Source: Anaeramoeba flamelloides
Lineage: Eukaryota; Metamonada; Anaeramoebidae
Length of the DNA stretch: 64,000 nucleotides
Assembly (NCBI GenBank): GCA_027625915.1
Contig: JANTQA010000023.1
Span: 15,562,001-15,626,000, forward strand
Direction of reading: 5' to 3'
Of this stretch, positions 12,501-23,635 are shown piece after piece. The notes below the pieces were generated by a model. That model saw only the letters and a program-made list of their open reading frames with translations, made no database searches and was not told the DNA's origin. Both the position numbers and the translations under genes were made by a program. Every line of letters starts with the position of its first letter. Position 1 is the first letter of the stretch.

Positions 12501-14756
12501 TTTCTTGAGGTTTTCTGTTTTATCAGTAAAATCTATCGATTTGCATTTGACAATTTTTTTTAAATTTGAGTAATAAACCAAAAATTAAATAAATTTTCGT
12601 TTTATTTCTCAAATTAAAAAAAAATCACTGTAAAAAGGAGGTAATTTTATTGAATTACCTCTCTTCAATAATAAAAAAATAATAATAAATTTTTATTTTA
12701 TAAAAAACGAAAGTTATAATTACAAATATAACGAATTATTGAATTGTACGAGATTGAAATGTCGTTAGGTTTTCCAAAATTTAAAAGAATTGAGTTAAAT
12801 CAAAGATTTTACTCTATTCTTTTGAATTCTGGAAAACCTAGAAACTTGATGACACTCTACGACACTCTACAGTACTTGAAGGCACTTGTTGTTAGGTTTT
12901 TTTAAATATTTATTTTGATTAGAAAATCTATTAATTTTTTCAACAAAAACAAGAATTAAAAAAGCTTCATTAACTTTTTCAGAATTTAAAAGAATAGAGT
13001 AAAATAATTAATTTTGCTCTATTCTTTTGAATTCTGGAAAATCTAGGCACTCTGCGGCACTCTATGACACGCTACAACACCCCCAAAAAAAAAAAAAAAA
13101 AAAAAAAAAGTATTTATTCAAAACTCAAAAGATATTTAAGTTATCCCTCAAGCTTCAACAATTTTAGAATCCATGACATTTACTAATCACTTGAATAGAT
13201 ATTGTTATGAAATAAAAAAAAATTCTAATTATTCTTTATGTTTAAAATTTGAACATAAGGAAATGATAGAAAATATTGATCACTTTTTCTGGCTATTTTC
13301 TTGCATATGAAAAGGATAGATTGATCTTCTGAAACAAATCAAAAGAAATAAATCACAATGGATTAATTTTAAACCAAGAAGAGTTGAAAACTACTTTCAT
13401 AAATTAATAATCGTGAAATATATGATTTTAAGCTTAAATTTCTAAAAGGAAATTTCTGTATAAGGGCAACTAGAGTGTAATTCACACTTTCTTTCTCAAT
13501 AATTCAAAAATAAATTGTTTTTTTCTGTTATTCCAAAAAATTGAGAAAAACAAATAATCATGCCATTTTCCAAATAAAATTAAAACTTTAACCATCTGTT
13601 TTCTTGATTATTCTTTTGACTATAATTATCAGAGGAAATCTAGATCATATTTATACTTTTTTATTGTGTATTTTAGGGTTTTTTTAATGCATCTGATCAA
13701 GGCCTTTTTAAAAGCGAGCCTATAGATTTTATTTTTGGAATTAACACAGGTTATTTCGGTTTCAATAAAATTAATTTTTTGGATATCTAATAATCCAAAT
13801 TGCCACAGTGAAGGTGTTCCAAAGCAAGAACCAAAAATACATTTTTCAAAAAACAGCAGACAAAAAGTTTGAAGTGAAGAAAAAGCTGTTTTGATAAAGT
13901 GGTTACTAAAAGTGTTGAAAGTGTGATTCAAACTTCTTTGAACGGTGAATTAAACAGTTTGGGCAACACTTTTGAAAACCTTTGGTCACTCAATTCCTGA
14001 AGACGGATCTCTCCAAATTGAAATAAATTTTATTCGTTTGATGTTTTCAATTAATTGGAGTTTTTAAAACGAAAGCCACCGAATCTGTGTAAACTTTTTT
14101 TTGATCTTTTTAATCTTTTTGAAAATTTAAAAACAAAAAGAGAAAATAAACAAACAAACAAATTTAATGAAAAAGAAATAATACCTGTAAATCGGGATAA
14201 TTGTCTAATGACAAAAATTCATTAAAGTAAGGTGCTACATTTGTGTTTATAACCAAATCAATTGGTGGATCTGTTTCTTCGCTTAATAATAATTTGATTG
14301 CTCGAGTGCCACGATAGCATTCATCAATTTGTTTACTTTTTACTAGCTCTGCAAAAATTGGCAGATCTTCAATCTTGATTTTTGTGATCAAGAATTTGTT
14401 TGTTGTTAGTGGTGGTTTTACAGTTATTATTATTAGTTTTTGGTTTTTTAATTTTTTAACAAAAATAGAAATTTGAAACAACATCAAAAAAAAAAAAAAA
14501 AAGTAAAAAAAAAGATAAATATTCCCAAAAGGGCTTGAAAAAAACATACAGGAGGAATCTCTTCTTGAGTGGTAACTGATTTGTTTTCAATTTTCTGATT
14601 TACATGAACAAGGTTCCTTCTTTTCATTAACCGGCTTTCACGCTTGTCCTTCGAAATCTTTACAGTAATTTCTAATCGCTTGTCTCTTGAAGAGACTCTT
14701 GTTGCTGTGTTTTTGAACTTTTTTCTTCTTTGTGTGAGTTTTTTTTCAAAACTCAT
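3561..14756 (-). CDS. Importin subunit alpha (karyopherin alpha), 3' end beyond the left edge
   Basis: Cargo adaptor of nuclear import: it binds nuclear localisation signals through armadillo (ARM) repeats and importin-beta through an N-terminal IBB (importin-beta-binding) domain. Exons, read right to left: 14550-14756, 14185-14373, 10570-10701, 10451-10475, 9044-9210, 3561-3724. All junctions are GT..AG and phases agree (0,0,0,1,0; the last visible exon ends in phase 2). Residues 1-60 are the basic IBB (RKKFKN.., DKRESRLMKRRN). ARM repeats follow with the diagnostic Trp/Asn pairs: FESTWALSNLCSEN, AMWALGNIAGDN, TASWALSNFVDGKP, DACWGFSKLCLGN. About 295 residues are seen of a family norm near 520, so the later ARM repeats are missing. 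I found no further exon in 1-3560 and infer they lie outside the window. Exon 4 is only 25 nt. Introns 2 and 5 are about 3.5 and 5.3 kb and hold TIR elements. Family identification is firm; the paralogue is unknown. Confidence 0.93.
3800..4334 (+). mobile_element. TIR element, family M3, copy 1 (~535 bp)
   Basis: It starts with TAAACTAAAATTCAAAATTT and ends with the inverted counterpart (reverse complement begins AAACCCCAATTCAAAATTT), giving terminal inverted repeats of about 25-30 bp. The interior matches 10930-11473 in the opposite orientation along its whole length. It has no coding capacity, so it is a non-autonomous, MITE-like element. It lies in importin-alpha intron 5. Confidence 0.75.
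4892..5416 (+). mobile_element. TIR element, family M1, complete copy (~525 bp)
   Basis: The left terminus ATAAACTATGTTTCAGTCAA pairs with the right terminus (reverse complement ATAAACCATTTTCCAGTCAA). The interior carries the M1 landmarks ATTGACCTTTGAAGAAAAAA and CTATTGATCTTGTAATAAAA. It has no ORF. It sits in importin-alpha intron 5. Confidence 0.78.
6680..6800 (+). repeat. Dispersed repeat 'R4', copy 1
   Basis: Begins ATTATTGAAAAAGTGTAAAT and matches the starts of the stretches at 15098-15440 and 34905-35240; an inverted piece of the same end lies at 13460-13512. Its far end is not defined here. Confidence 0.5.
7711..7761. repeat. Short palindrome (hairpin, ~21-bp arms)
   Basis: ATTTGAACAAATAATTTGG is followed after a short loop by its near-perfect reverse complement CCAATTATTTGTTCAAAT. 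It lies in importin-alpha intron 5. No function can be read from the sequence. Confidence 0.6.
10287..10320. repeat. (AT)n microsatellite
   Basis: About 30 bp of uninterrupted alternating A and T inside importin-alpha intron 4. Confidence 0.9.
10930..11473 (-). mobile_element. TIR element, family M3, copy 2 (~544 bp)
   Basis: Opposite-orientation copy of 3800-4334 over its full length. It is bounded by AAACCCCAATTCAAAATTTT on the left and the inverted equivalent on the right. A shared internal landmark is GATCGATCAA with flanking CTACCAACTAATTTTAT. It lies in importin-alpha intron 2. Confidence 0.75.
12340..13085 (+). repeat. Palindromic repeat family 'R5', copy 1
   Basis: Contains a 75-bp imperfect palindrome at 12766-12840 (arms near TAGGTTTTCCAAAATTTAAA and its complement), a second at about 12980-13035, and two runs of a ~10-bp motif resembling GACACTCTAC (12850-12880, 13045-13080). 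12340-12640 matches 58150-58600 in the opposite orientation (landmarks AAAGAAAAGATATCCTATGA and CTTTTCTTGAGGTTTTCTGT). A related hairpin lies at 43511-43594. No ORF. Confidence 0.65.
13640..14060 (+). repeat. Dispersed repeat 'R6', copy 1
   Basis: Matches 50745-51060 in the same orientation. Shared landmarks are ATTTTTCAAAAAACA-CAGACA, AAGTTTGAAGTGAAGA and AACAGTTTG-GCAACACTTTT. It lies in importin-alpha intron 2. The ~100-aa antisense reading frame across it has no recognisable domain and I regard it as chance. Confidence 0.6.
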
Positions 14757-15097
14757 ATTGGCTTTTTGATATAATAAAAAGTTTTTTGCAAGGTAAAAAT
14801 TTTAAAAAATGATAATTTTTCACAATAAACACTACAAGAATGGCAGAAAAAGTGTAGTCACTTTATTTAGCTTCACAAAAATTGTTTTTTTAAAATTGTT
14901 CCAAATTTTGAAAAGGAATTAAAAGATCAAAATTCAACAACTTTCAATTTAAAAAGTTTTTACCCTTTAAAATTTTCAGTAATTGAAATTTGTTCAACTT
15001 TCAACTTTTCTGTTTTCATAAAAAGAGTTTCAAGTTTTTGAAAGTTAACAAATATTTTACTTTTCAAGAGATCTTTTAAAAAATTTCAAAATGTTTT

Positions 15098-15440
15098 TTT
15101 ATAATTATTGAAAAAGTGTAAATTATACACACTAGATGTCCTTAGACTTAAATTCCCTTTCAGAAATTTAAGCACGAAATCACCAATTTCACAATTATTA
15201 ATTAATGGTCAATAAATTCAAATTATCACAGTTTAAAATTAATTCATTAAGATTTCTTTTCTTTTGATTTATATCGAAACATTAACCTATTTTTTCATAA
15301 GGAAGAACATACCCATAAAAAATGATCAAAATTTTCTATAATTTCCTTTTTGTTTATACTTTAAATAGAATGGACAAAATTTATTTGAATTTTTATTGAT
15401 TACAGAGGAATATCTATTTAAGCAGTTAAAATGTCAAAAT
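15098..15440 (+). repeat. Dispersed repeat 'R4', copy 2
   Basis: Starts AATTATTGAAAAAGTGTAAAT-like and is collinear with 34905-35240 (landmarks ATTAATTAATGG, TTAAAATTAATTCATTA, ACATACCCATAAAAAATG and ATCTATTTA). The copy at 6680 shares the first ~120 bp. Confidence 0.55.
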
Positions 15441-16910
15441 GTTATCCTTTGTTAATTATTTTTTTTACCCTGATTTGGAGCTTTGAAAAACTTATATAGA
15501 GTATTTGAAATTTCAAAAAAATATGAAAGAATACAAGAAACTGAAATCTTCCAGAATGTCAAGCTGAAAGTTTGAAATAGACTTGAAAGTATTTATATGG
15601 ATTATGTTATTCTAGACCAGTGTATTTTATATTTTATCAGTCCATTTGGGTTCGTTTACTTTAAATTGTTAAAACTAGGATTTTTTTTGATAGAAAAGGA
15701 GTTGTATGCAATATCATAATTTCGAATATAAACCTCAGTTAAGGTTTACAATCCCTGAAACTGGAAAATAGATTTTTTGTATTGGGTGTGTCAACTTGTT
15801 ATTTTGGTTCTTAGCTGATCGATCCACAACTAAGTTTGGATCGTATAGGTGGTTGAAAAAGGCTATTTTTGTTATTTTATTACATTTGTTAATTTTGAGT
15901 GACTTTGTTTATTCCAACTTTAATTCTTAAAATCGTTTCTTTAACCAAATAAATTGATGTTTTAATAAATGTGTAAGAGAGATAGGTCTAAGAATATATA
16001 TTTTCATATCAATTAATAAAAGAAAATCAAAATAATTAAAAAATAATCATTAAAAAATAAAAAAAATATTTTTTATTTCTTGATCTTATTGATCATATAT
16101 CCTTCAATTTCTTCTTTTTTGTTCAATTTTGTTTTTGGTTTATGAATGGAAAAAATTTTAGACAATAATTTTTTTTTCAAAATTAAATTACTGTATATCT
16201 GTAAAGAATTCAAAAATGATTTTTAAAGCCTTAGTCTGAGTATAAAAGCAAAAAATTCCCATTTATATTTGTCATTTTTTTTAAATTAACCTTTAATGAA
16301 TATTAACTATTTTGGAAAACCTTCAGTTTATGGTTTTAAACTGATTAATTGCTAAGTTTGAATGCTAATCATTTTTACATTCCAGTTAAACTTTTATTGG
16401 AGGATTTTTTTAAAAAAGTGATTGAAAAAAAAATGACAAAACAATCCTTTTTTTACTGTTATACTGGGACTTTTCTTTAATTCAGATTTTCATTTAATAC
16501 AAAAATTTCAGATTTATTCCGAAAATTTGATATCTTTTAACATTTTTATTCAGAAAAAAATCCATTGAATGCGCAGTTGGATTTTCAAACAATTTTTGAG
16601 GTTTCAATTGAATTTTTAAGAACCAAAGTAACTAAGAATATTACTTTCAATTTTTTAAATATATTTTCGATTCTTTTTTGAGTTGAAATTAATGTAGTGT
16701 TTTTTTAATTCCGTTAATTCAATTTCTTCCATTTAATGTTTGAAACACAATTCTTTGGTTTTAGTTGATTTGATAAGAATATTTGAAAAAAAAAAAAACT
16801 AGTTAATGAAGTTTGCTTAAATTATTTTTAACAGTATATCGTGAAAAAATACCTGATATGAAAAAAATCCACTGATAAGATTTTTAATTGTAAATATTTT
16901 CAAAATTATT

Positions 16911-17479
16911 ATAAACTCCATTTCACTCAAATGGGCCCGGCCAAAAATGAAAAAGTCGCTTTATTTTTAAGAATCAACCAAACTTAGATTGTTTAGAAAT
17001 ACGAGAAATAATAAACTTCATATAAGAGTCGATAATTATAAAAGAAAACCCTGAACATACCATAAATTTCAAAACAAAAAAAATGTTAAAAAATTTTTTG
17101 GTCCCCATTCATTGGAACGTCTCGTGCAAAATTCTCAATTTCTTTAGGAAATTAAAATTGTTGATAATAAGATTTTTTACTTGTAAATGTATGAATTTTT
17201 TAAAAGAGCATACAAAGCCTAACTTTTCTTAAAGTTTATTTGGTTTTTTAAACATTTTTTTTTTTAAAGTTAATTTTTGAAAAAAAAATAAAAAAGAAAA
17301 GAAGAAAAAAAAAAAAGCAAAAAGCAAAAAACAAAAAAAAAAATTTTACAAAATGAGAAAAAATGATTTTGATCTAAAAATTGAAAATTTTAGTTTGTGA
17401 AGAATAATGAATTAAACTCATAGAATGTCTTCCATTTCATTAATAAAACTGGGCCCCTTTGACTGAAAAAGAGTTTATA
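16911..17479 (+). mobile_element. TIR element, family F1, complete copy (~569 bp)
   Basis: The left end ATAAACTCCATTTCACTCAA and the right end (reverse complement TATAAACTCTTTTTCAGTCAA-like) are inverted repeats followed by a GGGCCC core. The interior has no ORF. Left-half relatives lie at 170-492 (inverted), 38569-38890 and 52108-52290. The termini resemble those of family M1, so the two families were probably mobilised by the same transposase, which is not encoded in this window. Confidence 0.78.
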
Positions 17480-18581
17480 ATTACAATATTTTAGATCAAA
17501 TTCTTTTTTATAAATATACAATTTTTTTATGAACTCAGTAATAAACATACCTAAAGTTCATTAAAGTAGGGTTTATAAATAATATTCAAGTAACTGTTTG
17601 ATGTCATAAGAGATCGACTTATTTTAATAATAGAAAAAAGAGTTTTATATTGAGGTTTTATCGAGCATGGAAAATGATAATTTTTTATTGTGAATATTAG
17701 GGAAATTGTTGGGTAATTTTTTTTATTTAAAATGAAATCCCTTTGTTTTTTTAAGAATACAACTTTTAAAATTGTAATATCACACATTTATAAGAATGAT
17801 GGTTATTTGAATTACACCTGTTCAAAACACTATTCAATCGATCATAAAACATGAATAAAAATCTTTTCCAGCTATTTTTTTTTCAAGGTTATATTGACTT
17901 TTTCGTTGTATAGAATCTTTTCTATCTATTTATTAATTTCAGAATTCAATTTTTTCTTTTAATTTTTGAAATAATATTTATCCAATTGGAAATGTTTGAA
18001 AAAAATATTTGAAAGTTGAATTTATTCGAAATAATTTAAAAAAAATGACAAGAGTTAAAAAATTATCAGAAAGATGCTATGAATTCAATTGGGTAATAAA
18101 TTGTTTGGAATTCTTATCTGAATTTAGTATATAAATTAGAATCATATCTTGTAAAATATAAATTGAGTAAAATCTTTTTTTTGCTTCTGATTTCAACATT
18201 TTTTATTTGGAAGGGAAATCTTTCTGTTTGATATTAAAAAAAAGAAAATAAAATTCAAAAATATAAAGACAGACCTACTCGGTTCTGTTTTTTTGGTTTA
18301 AAATATGATTAATTTCACTCATTCTTATATACACCTTTCTAGATCCAAAACCTAATTTAAAAAAAGGAAAAATTTAATCTAGAAAAATATTCAAAAAATA
18401 GAAAAATTAAAGATACAAGGAAGATTTACTTGGGATCTTTTCACATTAATATATAGTGAATAATATTTAGATTCCAAAGTTGAATAAATACATTTCACTC
18501 AAAAAATCTTTTATAGTGGGGGGGGGGGGTTAATATTAAAATTTTCAGCAATAGTAAAATGTACCAACTTCCGAATAATAA

Positions 18582-19122
18582 TTAAACAATCTTCCAATCA
18601 AATTTTGCCCAAAATTTATTTCAAATATCAAATATTTTTTATAAATGACCTTTGAAGATTATAAAAGAAATAATTATATAACAATAATAATTAAAGAAGA
18701 GTTGATATCTGCCTGAAATAAATCCAATAAATCAATATATTTTCTTAAAAAAATTGATGAAAAACTCAAATTCTTAAGGGTATAATTGAGAAAAAAAAAA
18801 AAAGGTTCATTTTGATCATCTATTGAAGATGAAATAAATTTCGAATATAAAACAAAATAATTCCACTACAATCCTTTTTACTTTATAAATAACCTTAAAA
18901 TAGCATATTTTATCAAACAAATATCGATTTTGTAAAAAAAAAAAAAGTTGCAAATGAATTAAGTGTAAAAAAAAAAAAAAAAAAAATGCAAAAATGTGAA
19001 AAAATTCTTTAAATTTGGACTTTTAAATAATTAATTTTTTCTTTGAATATCCATGCAAATCCTTTAAAAACGTGTATTTCGTCCATTGGAACTGGGTTTT
19101 TTTAGCTGAAAAATAGTTTATT
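18582..19122 (+). mobile_element. TIR element, family M1, degraded copy (~540 bp)
   Basis: Left end TTAAACAATCTTCCAATCAA and right end near AGCTGAAAAATAGTTTATTT are decayed forms of the M1 termini. The interior is collinear with 4892-5416 (AAATGACCTTTGAAG, AATAAATCAATATATTTTCT, ATCGATTTTGTAA). It is more diverged than the other copies. Confidence 0.68.
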
Positions 19123-19245
19123 TTAATAAATCTGAGCTTTGGTTGGTCAATTATAATTTTTAAAATAGGTTTGGTTTTATTTATATCATTTAACAATTAT
19201 GTATTTTTTGGTAGTTGGGTAAAAGGGGAATATATATTTGAAATA

Positions 19246-19995
19246 AGGGATTAGTGTCATCCTAAATAACTATATAATTAAAGTATGTTGTAATTGAGTC
19301 TAAATGGTCTTAGTATGCCATATTTCAAATAGCTCAAAAAAATATATTTTAAACCTTATTGATTAATAAATTCATTTTTTTTTATTGTGATCATTATTAA
19401 AAATGTTCATTTTGGAATTTATATATATATATCCTTTTCCAAATCTAAAAATAGAAACTCAAAATTATAGTATAACAGTTTTTAAAATTCATCTTTAGAA
19501 CTTCCAAAAATAAATATTAATATAATTTTTTTGTTTCAAAGATTAACTCAATAATCATCAACATAAAGGCATAAAAACTGATTAAATATATTTCCTTTTT
19601 AGAGTTAATTACGGCATCAATATATTTCCAATATTTCAGAAATAATTTGTCAAAAAAATCTATTGGTTAATTATTTAATTTTTTAAAAAAATTGATTTTT
19701 TCAGTTATCTAATCTAAATTTCGCCAAAAATTTAAGAAAGATATTTTGCAACTTTGGAGTATTTAGATGGATAATTCAACATTTAAATTTGTGATGATAT
19801 ACAAATTTTTCAACTGAAATTATTGGGTTTTCTTAATAAAACAAGAATCATTTTAAATTGATGGGATCAATATATCTTACTACTTGACTAATTGATTTTT
19901 TAGAGACATTTGAAATATGTGGGACTGATGTGGTTAAACACGCGATAACAATATACTTTGATCTTAGGTTGTATTTGTTAGACACTAATCCCTTA
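19246..19995 (+). mobile_element. TIR element, family M7, copy 1 (~750 bp)
   Basis: The left end AATAAGGGATTAGTGTC and the right end (reverse complement TTTAAGGGATTAGTGTC) form inverted repeats. An imperfect extension of about 50 bp includes AAAGTATGTTGT versus AAAGTATATTGT. A second, diverged copy of the interior starts at 29338. No ORF. Confidence 0.68.
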
Positions 19996-20310
19996 AAAAT
20001 ACAATAATCAGAAATCATTACAAAATATCTTGAAATCTAATAATCCTCTACTTCTTCAATACGATTTTCTGAAAAAAAAAAAAGAATAATTTTACAGTCA
20101 AAACACTTTTAAACATACTCCCGAATTAATTCAATCAAACACAAAAAAAAATTCAATAAGGTATAAAAAAAATTGTTATTAATAATTGGCAATCAAATTT
20201 TTTTTTAATCAAACACTCTTCTAAAAATAACAGTATGTACCTTACCTTCAAGAGTTGTATATCTTAAAAAATCATTTTTTTGTGTCTTATTTGATTAATC
20301 AGATTTTGAG

Positions 20311-20492
20311 TTAAGGGACTAATCCCTATGAAATTTTTTTACCTAAATTTAATTGAGATTCAGAAAATTGTTTATTAATTATTAATATTTGAAACCCCTT
20401 TTTATTTTCAATATTAATCATATTTCTAGTTAAGCAATCCTTATTAAGAAATTGGTCAAAAAAAAAATAAATAATAGAGAATAGTCCCTTAA
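20311..20492 (+). mobile_element. Small TIR element with TTAA ends (182 bp)
   Basis: Perfect 11-bp inverted termini TTAAGGGACTA..TAGTCCCTTAA. The GGGA-type end resembles family M7. TTAA at both ends could be a duplicated target as in piggyBac-type elements, but the termini do not otherwise match a known piggyBac end that I recognise. Confidence 0.5.
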
Positions 20493-20747
20493 AAAGTGTT
20501 ATGACTGTATATTAATTATAACTAATAATAAATACATTTTAAAATTAATAAGAAATTTTCTATCGAACAAATAAGAACAATAAATGCAATGTTCCTATTT
20601 CAAACACAAGATTATTTTTTGTTCCTTTTTTTGTGATGAAAAACTTGAGTTTCTTGAAAAAATAAAGAAATTACTGGTTTTATACTTCTTATTTGAATCA
20701 TAGCACTAATAAAAAAAATTGTTTTTTTTTGGTTTTTTGAAATCAAA

Positions 20748-23635
20748 ATGAGTAGAAAATTTCAAATGGTTCTCTCTTTATTCAAAACCAAGGGGAGATA
20801 TCAAAGTGAATAAGGACAAACCATGTGTCTTGATTGCCCCAGTGGATACTACCAAGAATACTAAGGTCAAACATTTTGTAATTATTGCGCAATAGGTGAA
20901 TTTAATGCCAATTTGGGATCATCATCCTCGGGGAATTGTTTGTATTGTAAAGCAGGGACTAACTCGAATGAAACTGGGCAAATCATGTGTCGGTTATGCC
21001 AAAAGGGTACCTATCAAGAGAACAAGGGGCAAAATGGATGCAAAGCGTGCCCAATTGGCACCTACAATTCCAAGTCGGGCCAGGACTCAATTCACAAGTG
21101 CCTCAAATGCGCAACTGGCGAATATGGGAAAAAAGTCGGTGCAATAAGTCAAGAAGACGGGAGTGAAAAATGCAGCACCGGTACTTATAATCCAAATGAA
21201 GGCTCTGTGTCAAGTGGCGATTGTCTAGTGTGTGGCAGAGGAACTTTCCAAAATCAATCAGGCCAATCAATTTGCTTGGCCTGCTTCAAGGGTCATTACC
21301 AAAATTTAGAAGGGCAGGTGCTATGTCAGAAATGCAACGCGGGTACATACAACCCAAATGAAGGCTCCGTGTCAAGTGCTGATTGCCTTGATTGCCAAAT
21401 TGGGAGATATAATGATCATGAGGGCAAATCAAGCTGCGCTTTGTGTGGGTATGGCAATTATTCAAGCAGTAAAGGGATGACAAATTGCCTCCAATGCAGC
21501 CCGGAAAGTTATTCAGATACAGTGGGGGCAACGGTTTGCCAATATTGTGGATTTGGCACTTATCAGAACCAAACGGGGAAAGCGGTATGTGAGCCATGCA
21601 GTTTCAATACCTATGCTGATTCGTTTGGGAATTACGAATGTCAAAACTGTCAAACTCATAGTGAAACTTTATCAACAAAAAGTCAATCCAGCAAAAAATG
21701 TTTTTGCACGGTTGGGTATTATGGTAGCACCGGTGAGAATTGTCAAAAATGTCACGAACATGGAGTGTGCACGAAATTTAACCAACAATATCCCTATCCA
21801 CAGCTGGGCTATTGGGGCACCAGTGAAGATCCAACTAGGTTAATTAAATTCCAGGTTTATAATGCCTGCCCTGGATATGAAATGGACAAATGTAATAAGG
21901 AATTGGGGTACACTGGTATTCAATGCTCAGAATGCGATGAAGGCTTTTATAAGGTTGATCATAGGTGCAAAGAATGCCCACAAAATCCAAACCAACCATC
22001 ATTTTTATACTTTTTCATCCTCTTATTGATCTTGGTAATCTTTGTAGTTTTTACGAAAAAGATATCTCGCTATTTTAAATCATTAACCATTGTTATATCC
22101 TTTTTCCAGGTATTGGCTCTGATTTATCAATTAAAGGGCATTTGGCCAAAAGGTACTGATGGAACTTTCCAATTATTTTTACCCTTCAATTTGAATATAG
22201 ATCTTCTAGCAACAGAATGTTCCTACGAATTTGGTTATTTTAAAAAGTGGAAGATGATTCAATTATTACCATTTCTATTTTTATTGTTTTTTGTGTTCAT
22301 TTATATACTCTTGTTAATCCATTCCAAAACCGTTACTGCCTTGCATCAAAGGCATTATTATAATTACATTTCAAACAAATTTCCAAACTTGATGAAAAAA
22401 CCTTCGAAATTGGTAGATCGCAAATTGATATATTATTTAAAATTACTCAGATATTATTTGTTAACACTATTTTTGCGATCCTTTACACAGAAGGAAGTGA
22501 CAGAAGTTATTAAAAGTGTGTTTACAAATGTTTATTTAACCTTATTATCCATGCTATATTTAACTTTATCTCAAAAATGTCTAGAATTTTTCAGTTGTGA
22601 ATATAACGCAGAATTAAACAAATATATTTTTAAGCCAGAAGCCAATTATTATTATTTTGATTATGATCAGGAAAATAATTTATGGAATATTGTATTTCCC
22701 TTTGCAATTACTTGTTCGGTTTTATATATAATTGGTATACCCCTCTTAATTCTTTATTTATTAATTAAAAACTCCAAAAGGTTCACAGAAAAACAATTTG
22801 ATTTATAACTGGGATTATTATATTCCAAATATAATAAGGCCTTCTTTTTTTGGGAAATTATAATCATGCTTCGAAAATTATTTTTGGTGATAATTAGAGT
22901 TGTTTTAATAGATTACCCCAAATGCAGTATAACACTATTGATCTTTGTTTTATTATTTGCCCTGTTATTGCAATTCAAATATAGACCCTATATTGAAAAA
23001 GAGACATAATAATTTAGATTCCATCTTACTGATCTTTTCACAAGTCATTTTATTCTCAGGTTTGATTTTTGAATCAGAAGAAATTAATAACAATTCGAAA
23101 GAAACCCTATATTTAGTAAAATTCGTAAAGATCATGGTTTTGATTAGTGTCTTTTTTATCTTAATTGCAGCTTTTTTTGATATTAAATTTAAAATTAAAA
23201 AGGGTACTCATCATAAGAAATCTCTTTTAAATAAGGATACAAATATAATGAAACTTTTAAATAGTAAGGTTAGTAATGGTGATACTAATAGTGGTGACGA
23301 TAGAGATGATCGTAATAATGCCAATACTGATAATAATAGTCATAAAAATATGAAGAAGAATCATCAACAGGAAAATCAGCTCAATTTATTAATACTATTA
23401 AAATGGTTAATGGTGTTAAATAATTCTAAATCAAAAAAAAAATAATTCAATTTTTGCAAAAATTTTGAATAACAAACAAAAGAATAAGCAAAGTAATATT
23501 CTAAAAACAAAATATAATCAAGTTTTTTTAAATAATGCTCTTATTATTTTTGCTAGATGGTATAAGAAGGTATCAAATATTAATCAAAAAATTCAAGTTA
23601 ATTATTTGTTAACTAATTTTTCTAAATTTCGATAG
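20748..23635 (+). pseudogene. Cysteine-rich GCC2/GCC3-repeat multi-pass membrane protein, decayed
   Basis: Relic of a large surface protein of the type with ephrin-receptor-like cysteine repeats and a C-terminal polytopic membrane domain. The longest open piece is 20913-22808 (631 codons). It has about eight repeats (pattern CxxGTYxNxxGxxxCxxC) at codons 1-245, EGF-like cysteines to about 365, then membrane segments (first at FLYFFILLLILVIFVVF). Coding similarity extends both ways across breaks. TAA stops lie in frame at 20811-20813 and 20862-20864, both just before the repeat residues GQT, and at 22806-22808. The frame then shifts near 23000-23010 into 22945-23445, and probably again in an A-run near 23435, reaching TAG at 23633. 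No signal peptide is seen. The extracellular part is more GC-rich than its surroundings. Because intact genes here use TAA as stop, I call it a pseudogene of a host multigene family. Confidence 0.75.

Larger units (their letters stand above)
14757..20747. other. Intergenic region, repeats but no gene seen
   Basis: About 6 kb between the importin-alpha start and the Cys-rich pseudogene. Both strands were read without finding a convincing exon or RNA gene. It contains R4 (15098-15440), a complete F1 element (16911-17479), an M1 element (18582-19122), a 12-base G run at 18518-18529 and two elements with TAAGGGA-type ends (19246-19995, 20311-20492). The remainder is A/T-rich with poly-A/T tracts. 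The importin-alpha promoter should lie just above 14756, but I could not identify specific elements. Confidence 0.6.

Noticed and set aside
17551-17787. Minus-strand frame ending YKPYFNEL, resembling part of importin-alpha exon 2 and followed by GTATGT
   Set aside because: The similarity is only about seven residues, the rest of the frame has no ARM-repeat pattern, and the true exons join perfectly without it.
20748-23635. Reassigned TAA codon (ciliate-like code)
   Set aside because: PSMA4, IST1 and the 570-aa gene all end in TAA at the expected place, and this locus also has frame shifts.
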